DNA of 64,000 nucleotides from Petrolisthes cinctipes (Eukaryota; Arthropoda; Malacostraca; Decapoda; Porcellanidae): contig JAWQEG010000369.1 of NCBI GenBank assembly GCA_033782935.1, positions 1,431,501-1,495,500 on the forward strand, given 5' to 3'. The translations under genes and the position numbers were made by a program. Position 1 is the first letter of the stretch. Each line of letters opens with the position of its first letter. The notes beneath the pieces are model-generated. The model was not told the origin of the DNA, searched no databases, and saw only the letters and a list, made by a program, of their open reading frames with translations. Shown in pieces: positions 35,609-48,939 of this stretch.

Positions 35609-38300
35609 GGAGTAGGCATGTTCAGATCGCTTCTGGGACCCCTAAATATCGAATATTCGGGTGTTTTGGGACTGAATTTGAGATATCGACTTTTTGGCAC
35701 CTAAAAGATCGATTTTTAGCATGTTTTTAGCCTATATTTTGAAAATATTCTAGCACTGAGTACAGATTGCTTCTGGGACCCCAAAATATTGAATTTTCGG
35801 GTGTTTTGAGCCTAAATTTGAGATATAATCGCGTACAGAAGATACATGCACATATTGACTTTGGGCACCAAAAATATCGATTTTCAGCATGTTTTGTGCC
35901 TGAATTTTGAAAATACTCTAACACGGAGTAGGCATGTACAGATCGCTTCTGGGACCCCAAAATATCGAATTTTCGGGTGTTTAGGGCCAGAATTTGAGAT
36001 ATAAACGGGTACAGAAGATGCATGCACATATCGACTTTTGGGCACCTAAAAGATCGATTTTCAGTATGTTTTTGGCCTGTATTTTGAAAATACTCTAACA
36101 CGGAGTAGGCATGTACAGATACCTTCTGGGACCTCTAAATATCGAATTTTCGGGTGTTTTGGGACTGAATTTGAGATATCGATTTTTTGGCACCTAAAAT
36201 GTCGTTTTTTAGCATGTTTTTAGCCTATATTTTGAAAATATTCTTGCACTGTACAGATTGCTTCTGGGACCCCAAAATATTGAATTTTCGGGTGTTTTGA
36301 GCCTGAATTTGAGATATAAACGGGTACAGAAGATACATGCACATATTGACTTTGGGCACCAAAAATATCGATTTTCAGCATGTTTTGGGCCTGAATTTTG
36401 AAAATACTCTAACACGGAGTAGGCATGTACAGATCGCTTCTGGGACCCCAAAATATCGAATTTTCGGGTGTTTAGGGCCAGAATTTGAGGTATAAACGGG
36501 TACAGAAGATGCATGCACATATCGACTTTTGGGCACCTAAAAGATCGATTTTCAGTATGTTTTTGGCCTGTATTTTGAAAATACTCTAACACGGAGTAGG
36601 CATGTACAGATACCTTTTGGGACCTCTAAATATCGAATTTTCGGGTGTTTTGGGACTGAATTTGAGATATCGATTTTTTGGCACCTAAAATGTCGATTTT
36701 TAGCATGTTTTTAGCCTATATTTTGAAAATATTCTAGCACTGTGTAGGCATGTACAGATTGCTTCTGGGACCCCAAAATATTGAATTTTCGGGTGTTTTG
36801 AGCCTGAATTTGAGATATAAACGGGTACAGAAGATACATGCACATATTGACTTTGGGCATCTAAAATATCGATTTTCAGCATGTTTTGGGCCTGTATTTT
36901 GAAAATACTCTAACACTGAGTAGGCATGTACAGATTGCTTCTGGGACCCCAAAATATTGAATTTTCGGGTGTTTTGAGCCTGAATTTGAGATATAAACGG
37001 GTACTGAATATGCATGCACATATCGACTTTTGTGCACCTAAAAGATCGATTTTCAGTATGTTTTGAGCATGTATTTTGAAAATACTCTAACACGGAGTAG
37101 GCATGTACAGATACCTTCTGGGACCTCTAAATATCGAATTTTCGGGTGTTTTGGGACTGAATTTGAGATATCGATTTTTTGGCACCTAAAATGTCGATTT
37201 TTAGCATGTTTTTAGCCTATATTTTGAAAATATTCTAGCACTGTGTAGGCATCTACAGATTGCTTCTGGGACCCAAAATATTGAATTTTCGGGTGTTTTG
37301 AGCCTGAATTTGAGATATAAACGGGTACAGAAGATACATGCACATATTGACTTTGGGCATCTAAAATATCGATTTTCAGCATGTTTTGGGCCTGTATTTT
37401 GAAAATTCTCTAACACTGAGTAGGCATGTACAGATTGCTTCTGGGACCCCAAAATATTGAATTTTCGGGTGTTTTGAGCCTGTATTTGAGATATAAACGG
37501 GTACTGAAGATGCATGCACATATCGACTTTTGTGCACCTAAAAGATCGATTTTCAGTATGTTTTGAGCATGTATTTTGAAAATACTCTAACACGGAGTAG
37601 GCATGTACAGATACCTTCTGGGACCTCTAAATATCGAATTTTCGGGTGTTCTGGGACTGAATTTGAGATATCGACTTTTTGGCACCTAAAAGATCGATTT
37701 TTAGCATGTTTTTAGCCTATATTTTGAAAATATTCTAGCACTGAGTAGGCATGTACAGATCGCTTCTGGGACCCCAAAATATCGAATTTTCGGGTGTTTA
37801 GGGCCAGAATTTGAGATATAAACGGGTACAGAAGATGCATGCACATATCGACTTTTGGGCACCTAAAAGATCGATTTTCAGTATGTTTTTGGCCTGTATT
37901 TTGAAAATACTCTAACACGGAGTAGGCATGTACAGATACCTTCTGGGACCTCTAAATATCGAATTTTCGGGTGTTTTGGGACTGAATTTGAGATATCGAT
38001 TTTTGGCACCTAAAATGTCGATTTTTAGCATGTTTTTAGCCTATATTTTGAAAATATTCTAGCACTGTTTAGGCATGTACAGATTGCTTCTGGGACCCCA
38101 AAATATTGAATTTTCGGTGTTTTGAGCCTGAATTTGAGATATAATCGGGTACAGAAGATACATGCACATATTGACTTTGTGCATCTAAAATATCGATTTT
38201 CAGCATGTTTTGGGCCTGTATTTTGAAAATACTCTAACACTGACTAGGCATGTACAGATTGCTTCTGGGACCCCAAAATATTGAATTTTCGGGTGTTTTG
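34741..38300. repeat. Segmental copy 1 of a ~3.6-4.1 kb block
   Basis: This block corresponds to 40399-44470. The offset is 5658 bp up to about 36100 and 6159 bp from about 36200, so the second copy carries one extra 501-bp trimer. The two share GATATAATCGCGTACAG (near 35826 and 41484), GTTTTGTGCCTG and the B monomer with GAATTTGAGGTATAAAC. I noticed about ten single differences, including GAATATG/GAAGATG near 37008/43167 and GGCATCTACAG/GGCATGTACAG near 37252/43411. Limits are approximate at the right end. Confidence 0.75.
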
Positions 38301-39484
38301 AGCCTGAATTTGAGATATAAACGGGTACTGAAGATATATGCACATATCGACTTTTGTGCACCTAAAAGATCGATTTTCAGTATGTTTTGAGCATGTATTT
38401 TGTAAATACTCTAACACGGAGTAGGCATGTACAGATCGCTTCTGGGACCCCTAAATATCGAATTTTCGGGTGTTTTGGGACTGAATTTGAGATATCGACT
38501 TTTTGGCACCTAAAAGATCGATTTTTAGCATGTTTTTAGCCTATATTTTGAAAATATTCTAGCACTGAGTAGGCATGTACAGATTGCTTCTGGGACCCCA
38601 AAATATTGAATTTTCGGGTGTTTTGAGCCTGAATTTGAGATATAAACGGGTACAGAAGATATATGCACATATTGACTTTGGGCACCAAAAATATCGATTT
38701 TCAGCATGTTTTGGGCCTGAATTTTGAAAATACTCTAACACGGAGTAGGCATGTACAGATCGCTTTTGGGACCCCAAAATATTGAATTTTCGGGTGTTTT
38801 GAGCCTGAATTTGAGATATAAACGGGTACAGAAGATACATGCACATATTGACTTTGGGCATCTAAAATATCGATTTTCAGCATGTTTTTGGCCTGTATTT
38901 TGAAAATACTCTAACACTGAGTAGGCATGTACAGATTGCTTCTGGGACCCCAAAATATTGAATTTTCTGGTGTTTTGAGCCTGAATTTGAGATATAAACG
39001 GGTACTGAAGATGCATGCACATATCGACTTTTGTGCACCTAAAAGATCGATTTTCAGTATGTTTTGAGCATGTATTTTGAAAATACTCTAACACGGAGTA
39101 GGCATGTACAGATCGCTTCTGGGACCCCTAAATATCGAATTTTCGGGTGTTTTGGGACTGAATTTGAGATATCGACTTTTTGGCACCTAAAAGATCGATT
39201 TTTAGCATGTTTTTAGCCTATATTTTGAAAATATTCTAGCACTGAGTACAGATTGCTTCTGGAACCCCAAAATATTGAATTTTCGGGTGTTTTGAACCTG
39301 AATTTGAGATATAATCGCGTACAGAAGATACATGCACATATTGACTTTGGGCACCAAAAATATCGATTTTCAGCATGTTTTGGGCCTGAATTTTGAAAAT
39401 ACTCTAACACGGAGTAGGCATGTACAGATCGCTTCTGGGACCCCAAAATATCGAATTTTCGGGTGTTTAGGGCCAGAATTTGAG

Positions 39485-40387
39485 ATATAAACGGGTACAG
39501 AAGATGCATGCACATATCGACTTTTGGGCACCTAAAAGATCGATTTTCAGTATGTTTTTGGCCTGTATTTTGAAAATACTCTAACACGGAGTAGGCATGT
39601 ACAGATACCTTCTGGGACCTCTAAATATCGAATTTTCGGGTGTTTTGGGACTGAATTTGAGATATCGATTTTTTGGCACCTAAAATGTCGATTTTTAGCA
39701 TGTTTTTAGCCTATATTTTGAAAATATTCTATCACTGTGTAGGCATGTACAGATTGCTTCTGGGACCCCAAAATATTGAATTTTCGGGTGTTTTGAGCCT
39801 GAATTTGAGATATAAACGGGTACAGAAGATACATGCACATATTGACTTTGAGCACCAAAAATATCGATTTTCAGCATGTTTTGGGCCTGAATTTTGAAAA
39901 TACTCTAACACGGAGTAGGCATGTACAGATCGCTTCTGGGACCCCAAAATATCGAATTTTCGGGTGTTTAGGGCCAGAATTTGAGGTATAAACGGGTACA
40001 GAAGATGCATGCACATATCGACTTTTGGGCACCTAAAAGATCGATTTTCAGTATGTTTTTGGCCTGTATTTTGAAAATACTCTAACACGGAGTAGGCATG
40101 TACAGATACCTTCTGGGACCTCTAAATATCGAATTTTCGGGTGTTTTGGGACTGAATTTGAGATATCGATTTTTTGGCACCTAAAATGTCGATTTTTAGC
40201 ATGTTTTTAGCCTATATTTTGAAAATATTCTATCACTGTGTAGGCATGTACAGATTGCTTCTGGGACCCCAAAATATTGAATTTTCGGGTGTTTTGAGCC
40301 TGAATTTGAGATATAAACGGGTACAGAAGATACATGCACATATTGACTTTGAGCACCAAAAATATCGATTTTCAGCATGTTTTGGGC
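39485..40387. repeat. Tandem duplication of one 501-bp trimer
   Basis: Bases 39485-39886 and 39986-40387 match at 501 bp. Limits are GAGATATAA against GAGGTATAA on the left, and CCTGAATTTTG against CCTGTATTTTG on the right. Both copies carry TTCTATCACTGTGTAGGC and TTTGAGCACCAAAAA, so the event is more recent than those mutations. It is the smallest clear tandem duplication I could delimit, with about 1.8 copies. Confidence 0.8.
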
Positions 40388-40398
40388 CTGTATTTTGA

Positions 40399-43300
40399 AA
40401 ATACTCTAACACTGAGTAGGCATGTACAGATTGCTTCTGGGACCCCAAAATATTGAATTTTCGGGTGTTTTGAGCCTGAATTTGAGATATAAACGGGTAC
40501 TGAAGATATATGCCCATATCGACTTTTGTGCACCTAAAAGATCGATTTTCAGTATGTTTTGAGCATGTATTTTGTAAATACTCTAACACGGAGTAGGCAT
40601 GTACAGATCGCTTCTGGGACCCCTAAATATCGAATTTTCGGGTGTTTTGGGACTGAATTTGAGATATCGACTTTTTGGCACCTAAAAGATCGATTTTTAG
40701 CATGTTTTTAGCCTATATTTTGAAAATATTCTAGCACTGAGTAGGCATGTACAGATTGCTTCTGGGACCCCAAAATATTGAATTTTCGGGTGTTTTGAGC
40801 CTGAATTTGAGATATAAACGGGTACAGAAGATACATGCACATATTGACTTTGGGCACCAAAAATATCGATTTTCAGCATGTTTTGGGCCTGAATTTTGAA
40901 AATACTCTAACACGGAGTAGGCATGTACAGATTGCTTCTGGGACCCCAAAATATTGAATTTTCGGGTGTTTTGAGCCTGAATTTGAGATATAAACGGGTA
41001 CAGAAGATACATGCACATATTGACTTTGGGCATCTAAAATATCGATTTTCAGCATGTTTTTGGCCTGTATTTTGAAAATACTCTAACACTGAGTAGGCAT
41101 GTACAGATTGCTTCTGGGACCCCAAAATATTGAATTTTCTGGTGTTTTGAGCCTGTATTTGAGATATAAACGGGTACTGAAGATGCATGCACATATCGAC
41201 TTTTGTGCACCTAAAAGATCGATTTTCAGTATGTTTTGAGCATGTATTTTGAAAATACTCTAACACGGAGTAGGCATGTACAGATCGCTTCTGGGACCCC
41301 TAAATATCGAATTTTCGGGTGTTTTGGGACTGAATTTCAGATATCGACTTTTTGGCACCTAAAAGATCGATTTTTAGCATGTTTTTAGCCTATATTTTGA
41401 AAATATTCTAGCACTGAGTACAGATTGCTTCTGGGACCCCAAAATATTGAATTTTCGGGTGTTTTGAGCCTGAATTTGAGATATAATCGCGTACAGAAGA
41501 TACATGCACATATTGACTTTGGGCACCAAAAATATCGATTTTCAGCATGTTTTGTGCCTGAATTTTGAAAATACTCTAACACGGAGTAGGCATGTACAGA
41601 TCGCTTCTGGGACCCCAAAATATCGAATTTTCGGGTGTTTAGGGCCAGAATTTGAGATATAAACGGGTACAGAAGATGCATGCACATATCGACTTTTGGG
41701 CACCTAAAAGATCGATTTTCAGTATGTTTTTGGCCTGTATTTTGAAAATACTCTAACACGGAGTAGGCATGTACAGATACCTTCTGGGACCTCTAAATAT
41801 CGAATTTTCGGGTGTTTTGGGACTGAATTTGAGATATCGATTTTTTGGCACCTAAAATGTCGATTTTTAGCATGTTTTTAGCCTATATTTTGAAAATATT
41901 CTATCACTGTGTAGGCATGTACAGATTGCTTCTGGGACCCCAAAATATTGAATTTTCGGGTGTTTTGAGCCTGAATTTGAGATATAAACGGGTACAGAAG
42001 ATACATGCACATATTGACTTTGGGCACTAAAGATATCGATTTTCAGCATGTTTTGGGACTGAATTTTGAAAATACTCTAACACGGAGTAGGCATGTACAG
42101 ATCGCTTCTGGGACCCCAAAATATCGAATTTTCGGGTGTTTAGGGCCAGAATTTGAGATATAAACGGGTACAGAAGATGCATGCACATATCGACTTTTGG
42201 GCACCTAAAATTTCGGTTTTCAGTATGTTTTTGGCCTGTATTTTGAAAATACTCTAACACGGAGTAGGCATGTACAGATACCTTCTGGGACCTCTAAATA
42301 TCGAATTTTCGGGTGTTTTGGGACTGAATTTGAGATATCGATTTTTTGGCACCTAAAATGTCGTTTTTTAGCATGTTTTTAGCCTATATTTTGAAAATAT
42401 TCTTGCACTGTACAGATTGCTTCTGGGACCCCAAAATATTGAATTTTCGGGTGTTTTGAGCCTGAATTTGAGATATAAACGGGTACAGAAGATACATGCA
42501 CATATTGACTTTGGGCACCAAAAATATCGATTTTCAGCATGTTTTGGGCCTGAATTTTGAAAATACTCTAACACGGAGTAGGCATGTACAGATCGCTTCT
42601 GGGACCCCAAAATATCGAATTTTCGGGTGTTTAGGGCCAGAATTTGAGGTATAAACGGGTACAGAAGATGCATGCACATATCGACTTTTGGGCACCTAAA
42701 AGATCGATTTTCAGTATGTTTTTGGCCTGTATTTTGAAAATACTCTAACACGGAGTAGGCATGTACAGATACCTTTTGGGACCTCTAAATATCGAATTTT
42801 CGGGTGTTTTGGGACTGAATTTGAGATATCGATTTTTTGGCACCTAAAATGTCGATTTTTAGCATGTTTTTAGCCTATATTTTGAAAATATTCTAGCACT
42901 GTGTAGGCATGTACAGATTGCTTCTGGGACCCCAAAATATTGAATTTTCGGGTGTTTTGAGCCTGAATTTGAGATATAAACGGGTACAGAAGATACATGC
43001 ACATATTGACTTTGGGCATCTAAAATATCGATTTTCAGCATGTTTTGGGCCTGTATTTTGAAAATACTCTAACACTGAGTAGGCATGTACAGATTGCTTC
43101 TGGGACCCCAAAATATTGAATTTTCGGGTGTTTTGAGCCTGTATTTGAGATATAAACGGGTACTGAAGATGCATGCACATATCGACTTTTGTGCACCTAA
43201 AAGATCGATTTTCAGTATGTTTTGAGCATGTATTTTGAAAATACTCTAACACGGAGTAGGCATGTACAGATACCTTCTGGGACCTCTAAATATCGAATTT

Positions 43301-44470
43301 TCGGGTGTTTTGGGACTGAATTTGAGATATCGATTTTTTGGCACCTAAAATGTCGATTTTTAGCATGTTTTTAGCCTATATTTTGAAAATATTCTAGCAC
43401 TGTGTAGGCATGTACAGATTGCTTCTGGGACCCAAAATATTGAATTTTCGGGTGTTTTGAGCCTGAATTTGAGATATAAACGGGTACAGAAGATACATGC
43501 ACATATTGACTTTGGGCATCTAAAATATCGATTTTCAGCATGTTTTGGGCCTGTATTTTGAAAATACTCTAACACTGAGTAGGCATGTACAGATTGCTTC
43601 TGGGACCCCAAAATATTGAATTTTCGGGTGTTTTGAGCCTGTATTTGAGATATAAACGGGTACTGAAGATGCATGCACATATCGACTTTTGTGCACCTAA
43701 AAGATCGATTTTCAGTATGTTTTGAGCATGTATTTTGAAAATACTCTAACACGGAGTAGGCATGTACAGATACCTTCTGGGACCTCTAAATATCGAATTT
43801 TCGGGTGTTCTGGGACTGAATTTGAGATATCGACTTTTTGGCACCTAAAAGATCGATTTTTAGCATGTTTTTAGCCTATATTTTGAAAATATTCTAGCAC
43901 TGAGTAGGCATGTACAGATCGCTTCTGGGACCCCAAAATATCGAATTTTCGGGTGTTTAGGGCCAGAATTTGAGATATAAACGGGTACAGAAGATGCATG
44001 CACATATCGACTTTTGGGCACCTAAAAGATCGATTTTCAGTATGTTTTTGGCCTGTATTTTGAAAATACTCTAACACGGAGTAGGCATGTACAGATACCT
44101 TCTGGGACCTCTAAATATCGAATTTTCGGGTGTTTTGGGACTGAATTTGAGATATCGATTTTTGTCACCTAAAATGTCGATTTTTAGCATGTTTTTAGCC
44201 TATATTTTGAAAATATTCTAGCACTGTTTAGGCATGTACAGATTGCTTCTGGGACCCCAAAATATTGAATTTTCGGTGTTTTGAGCCTGAATTTGAGATA
44301 TAATCGGGTACAGAAGATACATGCACATATTGACTTTGTGCATCTAAAATATCGATTTTCAGCATGTTTTGGGCCTGTATTTTGAAAATACTCTAACACT
44401 GAGTAGGCATGTACAGATTGCTTCTGGGACCCCAAAATATTGAATTTTCGGGTGTTTTGAGCCTGTATTT
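40399..44470. repeat. Segmental copy 2 of the ~3.6-4.1 kb block
   Basis: Partner of 34741-38300. It contains one additional trimer near 41780-42280, whose C monomer has the rare form TTCTATCACTGTG (near 41901). That form is otherwise seen only near 39729 and 40230. The insert is an exact trimer, so it changes the spacing by 501 bp without breaking the rhythm. The block then runs into the 824-bp tandem tract. Confidence 0.75.
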
Positions 44471-45289
44471 GAGATATAAACGGGTACTGAAGATGCATGC
44501 ACATATCGACTTTTGTGCACCTAAAAGATCGATTTTCAGTATGTTTTGAGCATGTATTTTGAAAATACTCTAACACGGAGTAGGCATGTACAGATACCTT
44601 CTGGGACCTCTAAATATCGAATTTTCGGGTGTTCTGGGACTGAATTTGAGATATCGACTTTTTGGCACCTAAAAGATCGATTTTTAGCATGTTTTTAGCC
44701 TATATTTTGAAAATATTCTAGCACTGAGTAGGCATGTACAGATCGCTTCTGGGACCCCAAAATATCGAATTTTCGGGTGTTTAGGGCCAGAATTTGAGAT
44801 ATAAACGGGTACAGAAGATGCATGCACATATCGACTTTTGGGCACCTAAAAGATCGATTTTCAGTATGTTTTTGGCCTGTATTTTGAAAATACTCTAACA
44901 CGGAGTAGGCATGTACAGATACCTTCTGGGACCTCTAAATATCGAATTTTCGGGTGTTTTGGGACTGAATTTGAGATATCGATTTTTGTCACCTAAAATG
45001 TCGATTTTTAGCATGTTTTTAGCCTATATTTTGAAAATATTCTAGCACTGTTTAGGCATGTACAGATTGCTTCTGGGACCCCAAAATATTGAATTTTCGG
45101 TGTTTTGAGCCTGAATTTGAGATATAATCGGGTACAGAAGATACATGCACATATTGACTTTGTGCATCTAAAATATCGATTTTCAGCATGTTTTGGGCCT
45201 GTATTTTGAAAATACTCTAACACTGAGTAGGCATGTACAGATTGCTTCTGGGACCCCAAAATATTGAATTTTCGGGTGTTTTGAGCCTG
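43515..45289. repeat. Tandem duplication with 824-bp period (5-mer)
   Basis: Sequence repeats after 824 bp. From 43914 the unit sums exactly as B 177, C 147, A 175, B 177, C 148. The odd lengths are one-base losses in GATTTTTGTCACC and TTTTCGGTGTTTT, both present in each copy. Limits are GGGCATC/GTGCATC on the left and CCTGTATTTG/CCTGAATTTG on the right, giving about 2.15 copies. Shared private indels show that the duplication followed them. Confidence 0.88.
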
Positions 45290-45561
45290 AATTTGAGATA
45301 TAAACGGGTACTGAAGATATATGCACATATCGACTTTTGTGCACCTAAAAGATCGATTTTCAGTATGTTTTGAGCATGTATTTTGTAAATACTCTAACAC
45401 GGAGTAGGCATGTACAGATCGCTTCTGGGACCCCTAAATATCGAATTTTCGGGTGTTTTGGGACTGAATTTGAGATATCGACTTTTTGGCACCTAAAAGA
45501 TCGATTTTTAGCATGTTTTTAGACTATATTTTGAAAATATTCTAGCACTGAGTAGGCATGT

Positions 45562-48500
45562 ACAGATTGCTTCTGGGACCCCAAAATATTGAATTTTCGG
45601 GTGTTTTGAGCCTGAATTTGAGATATAAACGGGTACAGAAGATATATGCACATATTGACTTTGGGCACCAAAAATATCGATTTTCAGCATGTTTTGGGCC
45701 TGAATTTTGAAAATACTCTAACACGGAGTAGGCATGTACAGATCGCTTTTGGGACCCCAAAATATTGAATTTTCGGGTGTTTTGAGCCTGAATTTGAGAT
45801 ATAAACGGGTACAGAAGATACATGCACATATTGACTTTGTGCATCTAAAATATCGATTTTCAGCATGTTTTGGGCCTGTATTTTGAAAATACTCTAACAC
45901 TGAGTAGGCATGTACAGATTGCTTCTGGGACCCCAAAATATTGAATTTTCGGGTGTTTTGAGCCTGAATTTGAGATATAAACGGGTACTGAAGATATATG
46001 CACATATCGACTTTTGTGCACCTAAAAGATCGATTTTCAGTATGTTTTGAGCATGTATTTTGTAAATACTCTAACACGGAGTAGGCATGTACAGATCGCT
46101 TCTGGGACCCCTAAATATCGAATTTTCGGGTGTTTTGGGACTGAATTTGAGATATCGACTTTTTGGCACCTAAAAGATCGATTTTTAGCATGTTTTTAGC
46201 CTATATTTTGAAAATATTCTAGCACTGAGTAGGCATGTACAGATTGCTTCTGGGACCCCAAAATATTGAATTTTCGGGTGTTTTGAGCCTGAATTTGAGA
46301 TATAAACGGGTACAGAAGATATATGCACATATTGACTTTGGGCACCAAAAATATCGATTTTCAGCATGTTTTGGGCCTGAATTTTGAAAATACTCTAACA
46401 CGGAGTAGGCATGTACAGATCGCTTTTGGGACCCCAAAATATTGAATTTTCGGGTGTTTTGAGCCTGAATTTGAGATATAAACGGGTACAGAAGATACAT
46501 GCACATATTGACTTTGGGCATCTAAAATATCGATTTTCAGCATGTTTTTGGCCTGTATTTTGAAAATACTCTAACACTGAGTAGGCATGTACAGATTGCT
46601 TCTGGGACCCCAAAATATTGAATTTTCTGGTGTTTTGAGCCTGAATTTGAGATATAAACGGGTACTGAAGATGCATGCACATATCGACTTTTGTGCACCT
46701 AAAAGATCGATTTTCAGTATGTTTTGAGCATGTATTTTGAAAATACTCTAACACGGAGTAGGCATGTACAGATCGCTTCTGGGACCCCTAAATATCGAAT
46801 TTTCGGGTGTTTTGGGACTGAATTTGAGATATCGACTTTTTGGCACCTAAAAGATCGATTTTTAGCATGTTTTTAGCCTATATTTTGAAAATATTCTAGC
46901 ACTGAGTAGGCATGTACAGATTGCTTCTGGGACCCCAAAATATTGAATTTGTGGGTGTTTTGAGCCTGAATTTGAGATATAAACGTTTACAGAAGATACA
47001 TGCACATATTGACTTTGGGCACCAAAAATATCGATTTTCAGCATGTTTTGGGCCTGAATTTTGAAAATACTCTAACACGGAGTAGGCATGTACAGATCGC
47101 TTCTGGGACCCCAAAATATTGAATTTTCGGGTGTTTTGAGCCTGAATTTGAGATATAAACGGGTACAGAAGATACATGCACATATTGACTTTGGGCATCT
47201 AAAATATCGATTTTCAGCATGTTTTTGGCCTGTATTTTGAAAATACTCTAACACTGAGTAGGCATGTACAGATTGCTTCTGGGACCCCAAAATATTGAAT
47301 TTTCTGGTGTTTTGAGCCTGAATTTGAGATATAAACGGGTACTGAAGATGCATGCACATATCGACTTTTGTGCACCTAAAAGATCGATTTTCAGTATGTT
47401 TTGAGCATGTATTTTGAAAATACTCCAACACGGAGTAGGCATGTACAGATCGCTTCTGGAACCCCTAAATATCGAATTTTCGGGTGTTTTGGGACTGAAT
47501 TTGAGATATCGACTTTTTGGCACCTAAAAGATCGATTTTTAGCATGTTTTTAGCCTATATTTTGAAAATATTCTAGCACTGAGTAGGCATGTACAGATTG
47601 CTTCTGGGACCCCAAAATATTGAATTTTCGGGTGTTTTGAGCCTGAATTTGAGATATAAACGGGTACAGAAGATATATGCACATATTGACTTTGGGCACC
47701 AAAAATATCGATTTTCAGCATGTTTTGGGCCTGAATTTTGAAAATACTCTAACACGGAGTAGGCATGTACAGATCGCTTTTGGGACCCCAAAATATTGAA
47801 TTTTCGGGTGTTTTGAGCCTGAATTTGAGATATAAACGGGTACAGAAGATACATGCACATATTGACTTTGGGCATCTAAAATATCGATTTTCAGCATGTT
47901 TTTGGCCTGTATTTTGAAAATACTCTAACACTGAGTAGGCATGTACAGATTGCTTCTGGGACCCCAAAATATTGAATTTTCTGGTGTTTTGAGCCTGAAT
48001 TTGAGATATAAACGGGTACTGAAGATGCATGCACATATCGACTTTTGTGCACCTAAAAGATCGATTTTCAGTATGTTTTGAGCATGTATTTTGAAAATAC
48101 TCTAACACGGAGTAGGCATGTACAGATCGCTTCTGGGACCCCTAAATATCGAATTTTCGGGTGTTTTGGGACTGAATTTGAGATATCGACTTTTTGGCAC
48201 CTAAAAGATCGATTTTTAGCATGTTTTTAGCCTATATTTTGAAAATATTCTAGCACTGAGTAGGCATGTACAGATTGCTTCTGGGACCCCAAAATATTGA
48301 ATTTGTGGGTGTTTTGAGCCTGAATTTGAGATATAAACGTTTACAGAAGATACATGCACATATTGACTTTGGGCACCAAAAATATCGATTTTCAGCATGT
48401 TTTGGGCCTGAATTTTGAAAATACTCTAACACGGAGTAGGCATGTACAGATCGCTTCTGGGACCCCAAAATATTGAATTTTCGGGTGTTTTGAGCCTGAA

Positions 48501-48938
48501 TTTGAGATATAAACGGGTACAGAAGATACATGCACATATTGACTTTGGGCATCTAAAATATCGATTTTCAGCATGTTTTTGGCCTGTATTTTGAAAATAC
48601 TCTAACACTGAGTAGGCATGTACAGATTGCTTCTGGGACCCCAAAATATTGAATTTTCTGGTGTTTTGAGCCTGAATTTGAGATATAAACGGGTACTGAA
48701 GATGCATGCACATATCGACTTTTGTGCACCTAAAAGATCGATTTTCAGTATGTTTTGAGCATGTATTTTGAAAATACTCCAACACGGAGTAGGCATGTAC
48801 AGATCGCTTCTGGAACCCCTAAATATCGAATTTTCGGGTGTTTTGGGACTGAATTTGAGATATCGACTTTTTGGCACCTAAAAGATCGATTTTTAGCATG
48901 TTTTTAGCCTATATTTTGAAAATATTCTAGCACTGAGT
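45562..48938. repeat. Five consecutive 677-bp A-A-B-C tetramers
   Basis: Units are 45562-46238, 46239-46915, 46916-47592, 47593-48269 and 48270-48938. The last is 669 bp because its C monomer has the 8-bp GTA deletion. Each is A 176, A 176, B 177, C 148. Units 2 and 4 are alike (AGATATATGCACATATTG, CGCTTTTGGGACC), and units 3 and 5 are alike (GAATTTGTGGGTG, AACGTTTACAGAAG). This is the clearest run in the window of an HOR other than the trimer. Related single tetramers sit near 31264, 35093, 38579 and 40751. Confidence 0.9.
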
Positions 48939-48939
48939 A
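46106..48939. repeat. Tandem duplication with 1354-bp period (two tetramers)
   Basis: Sequence from 46106 repeats after 1354 bp to 48939, about 2.09 copies. The limits are TCTGGGACCCC against TCTGGAACCCC on the left and 47586 G against 48940 C on the right. I noticed no difference between the copies, including rare marks such as AACGTTTACAG, TACTCCAACACGG and TCTGGAACCCC. It is therefore the youngest event I can see, or an assembly duplication. Confidence 0.9.
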
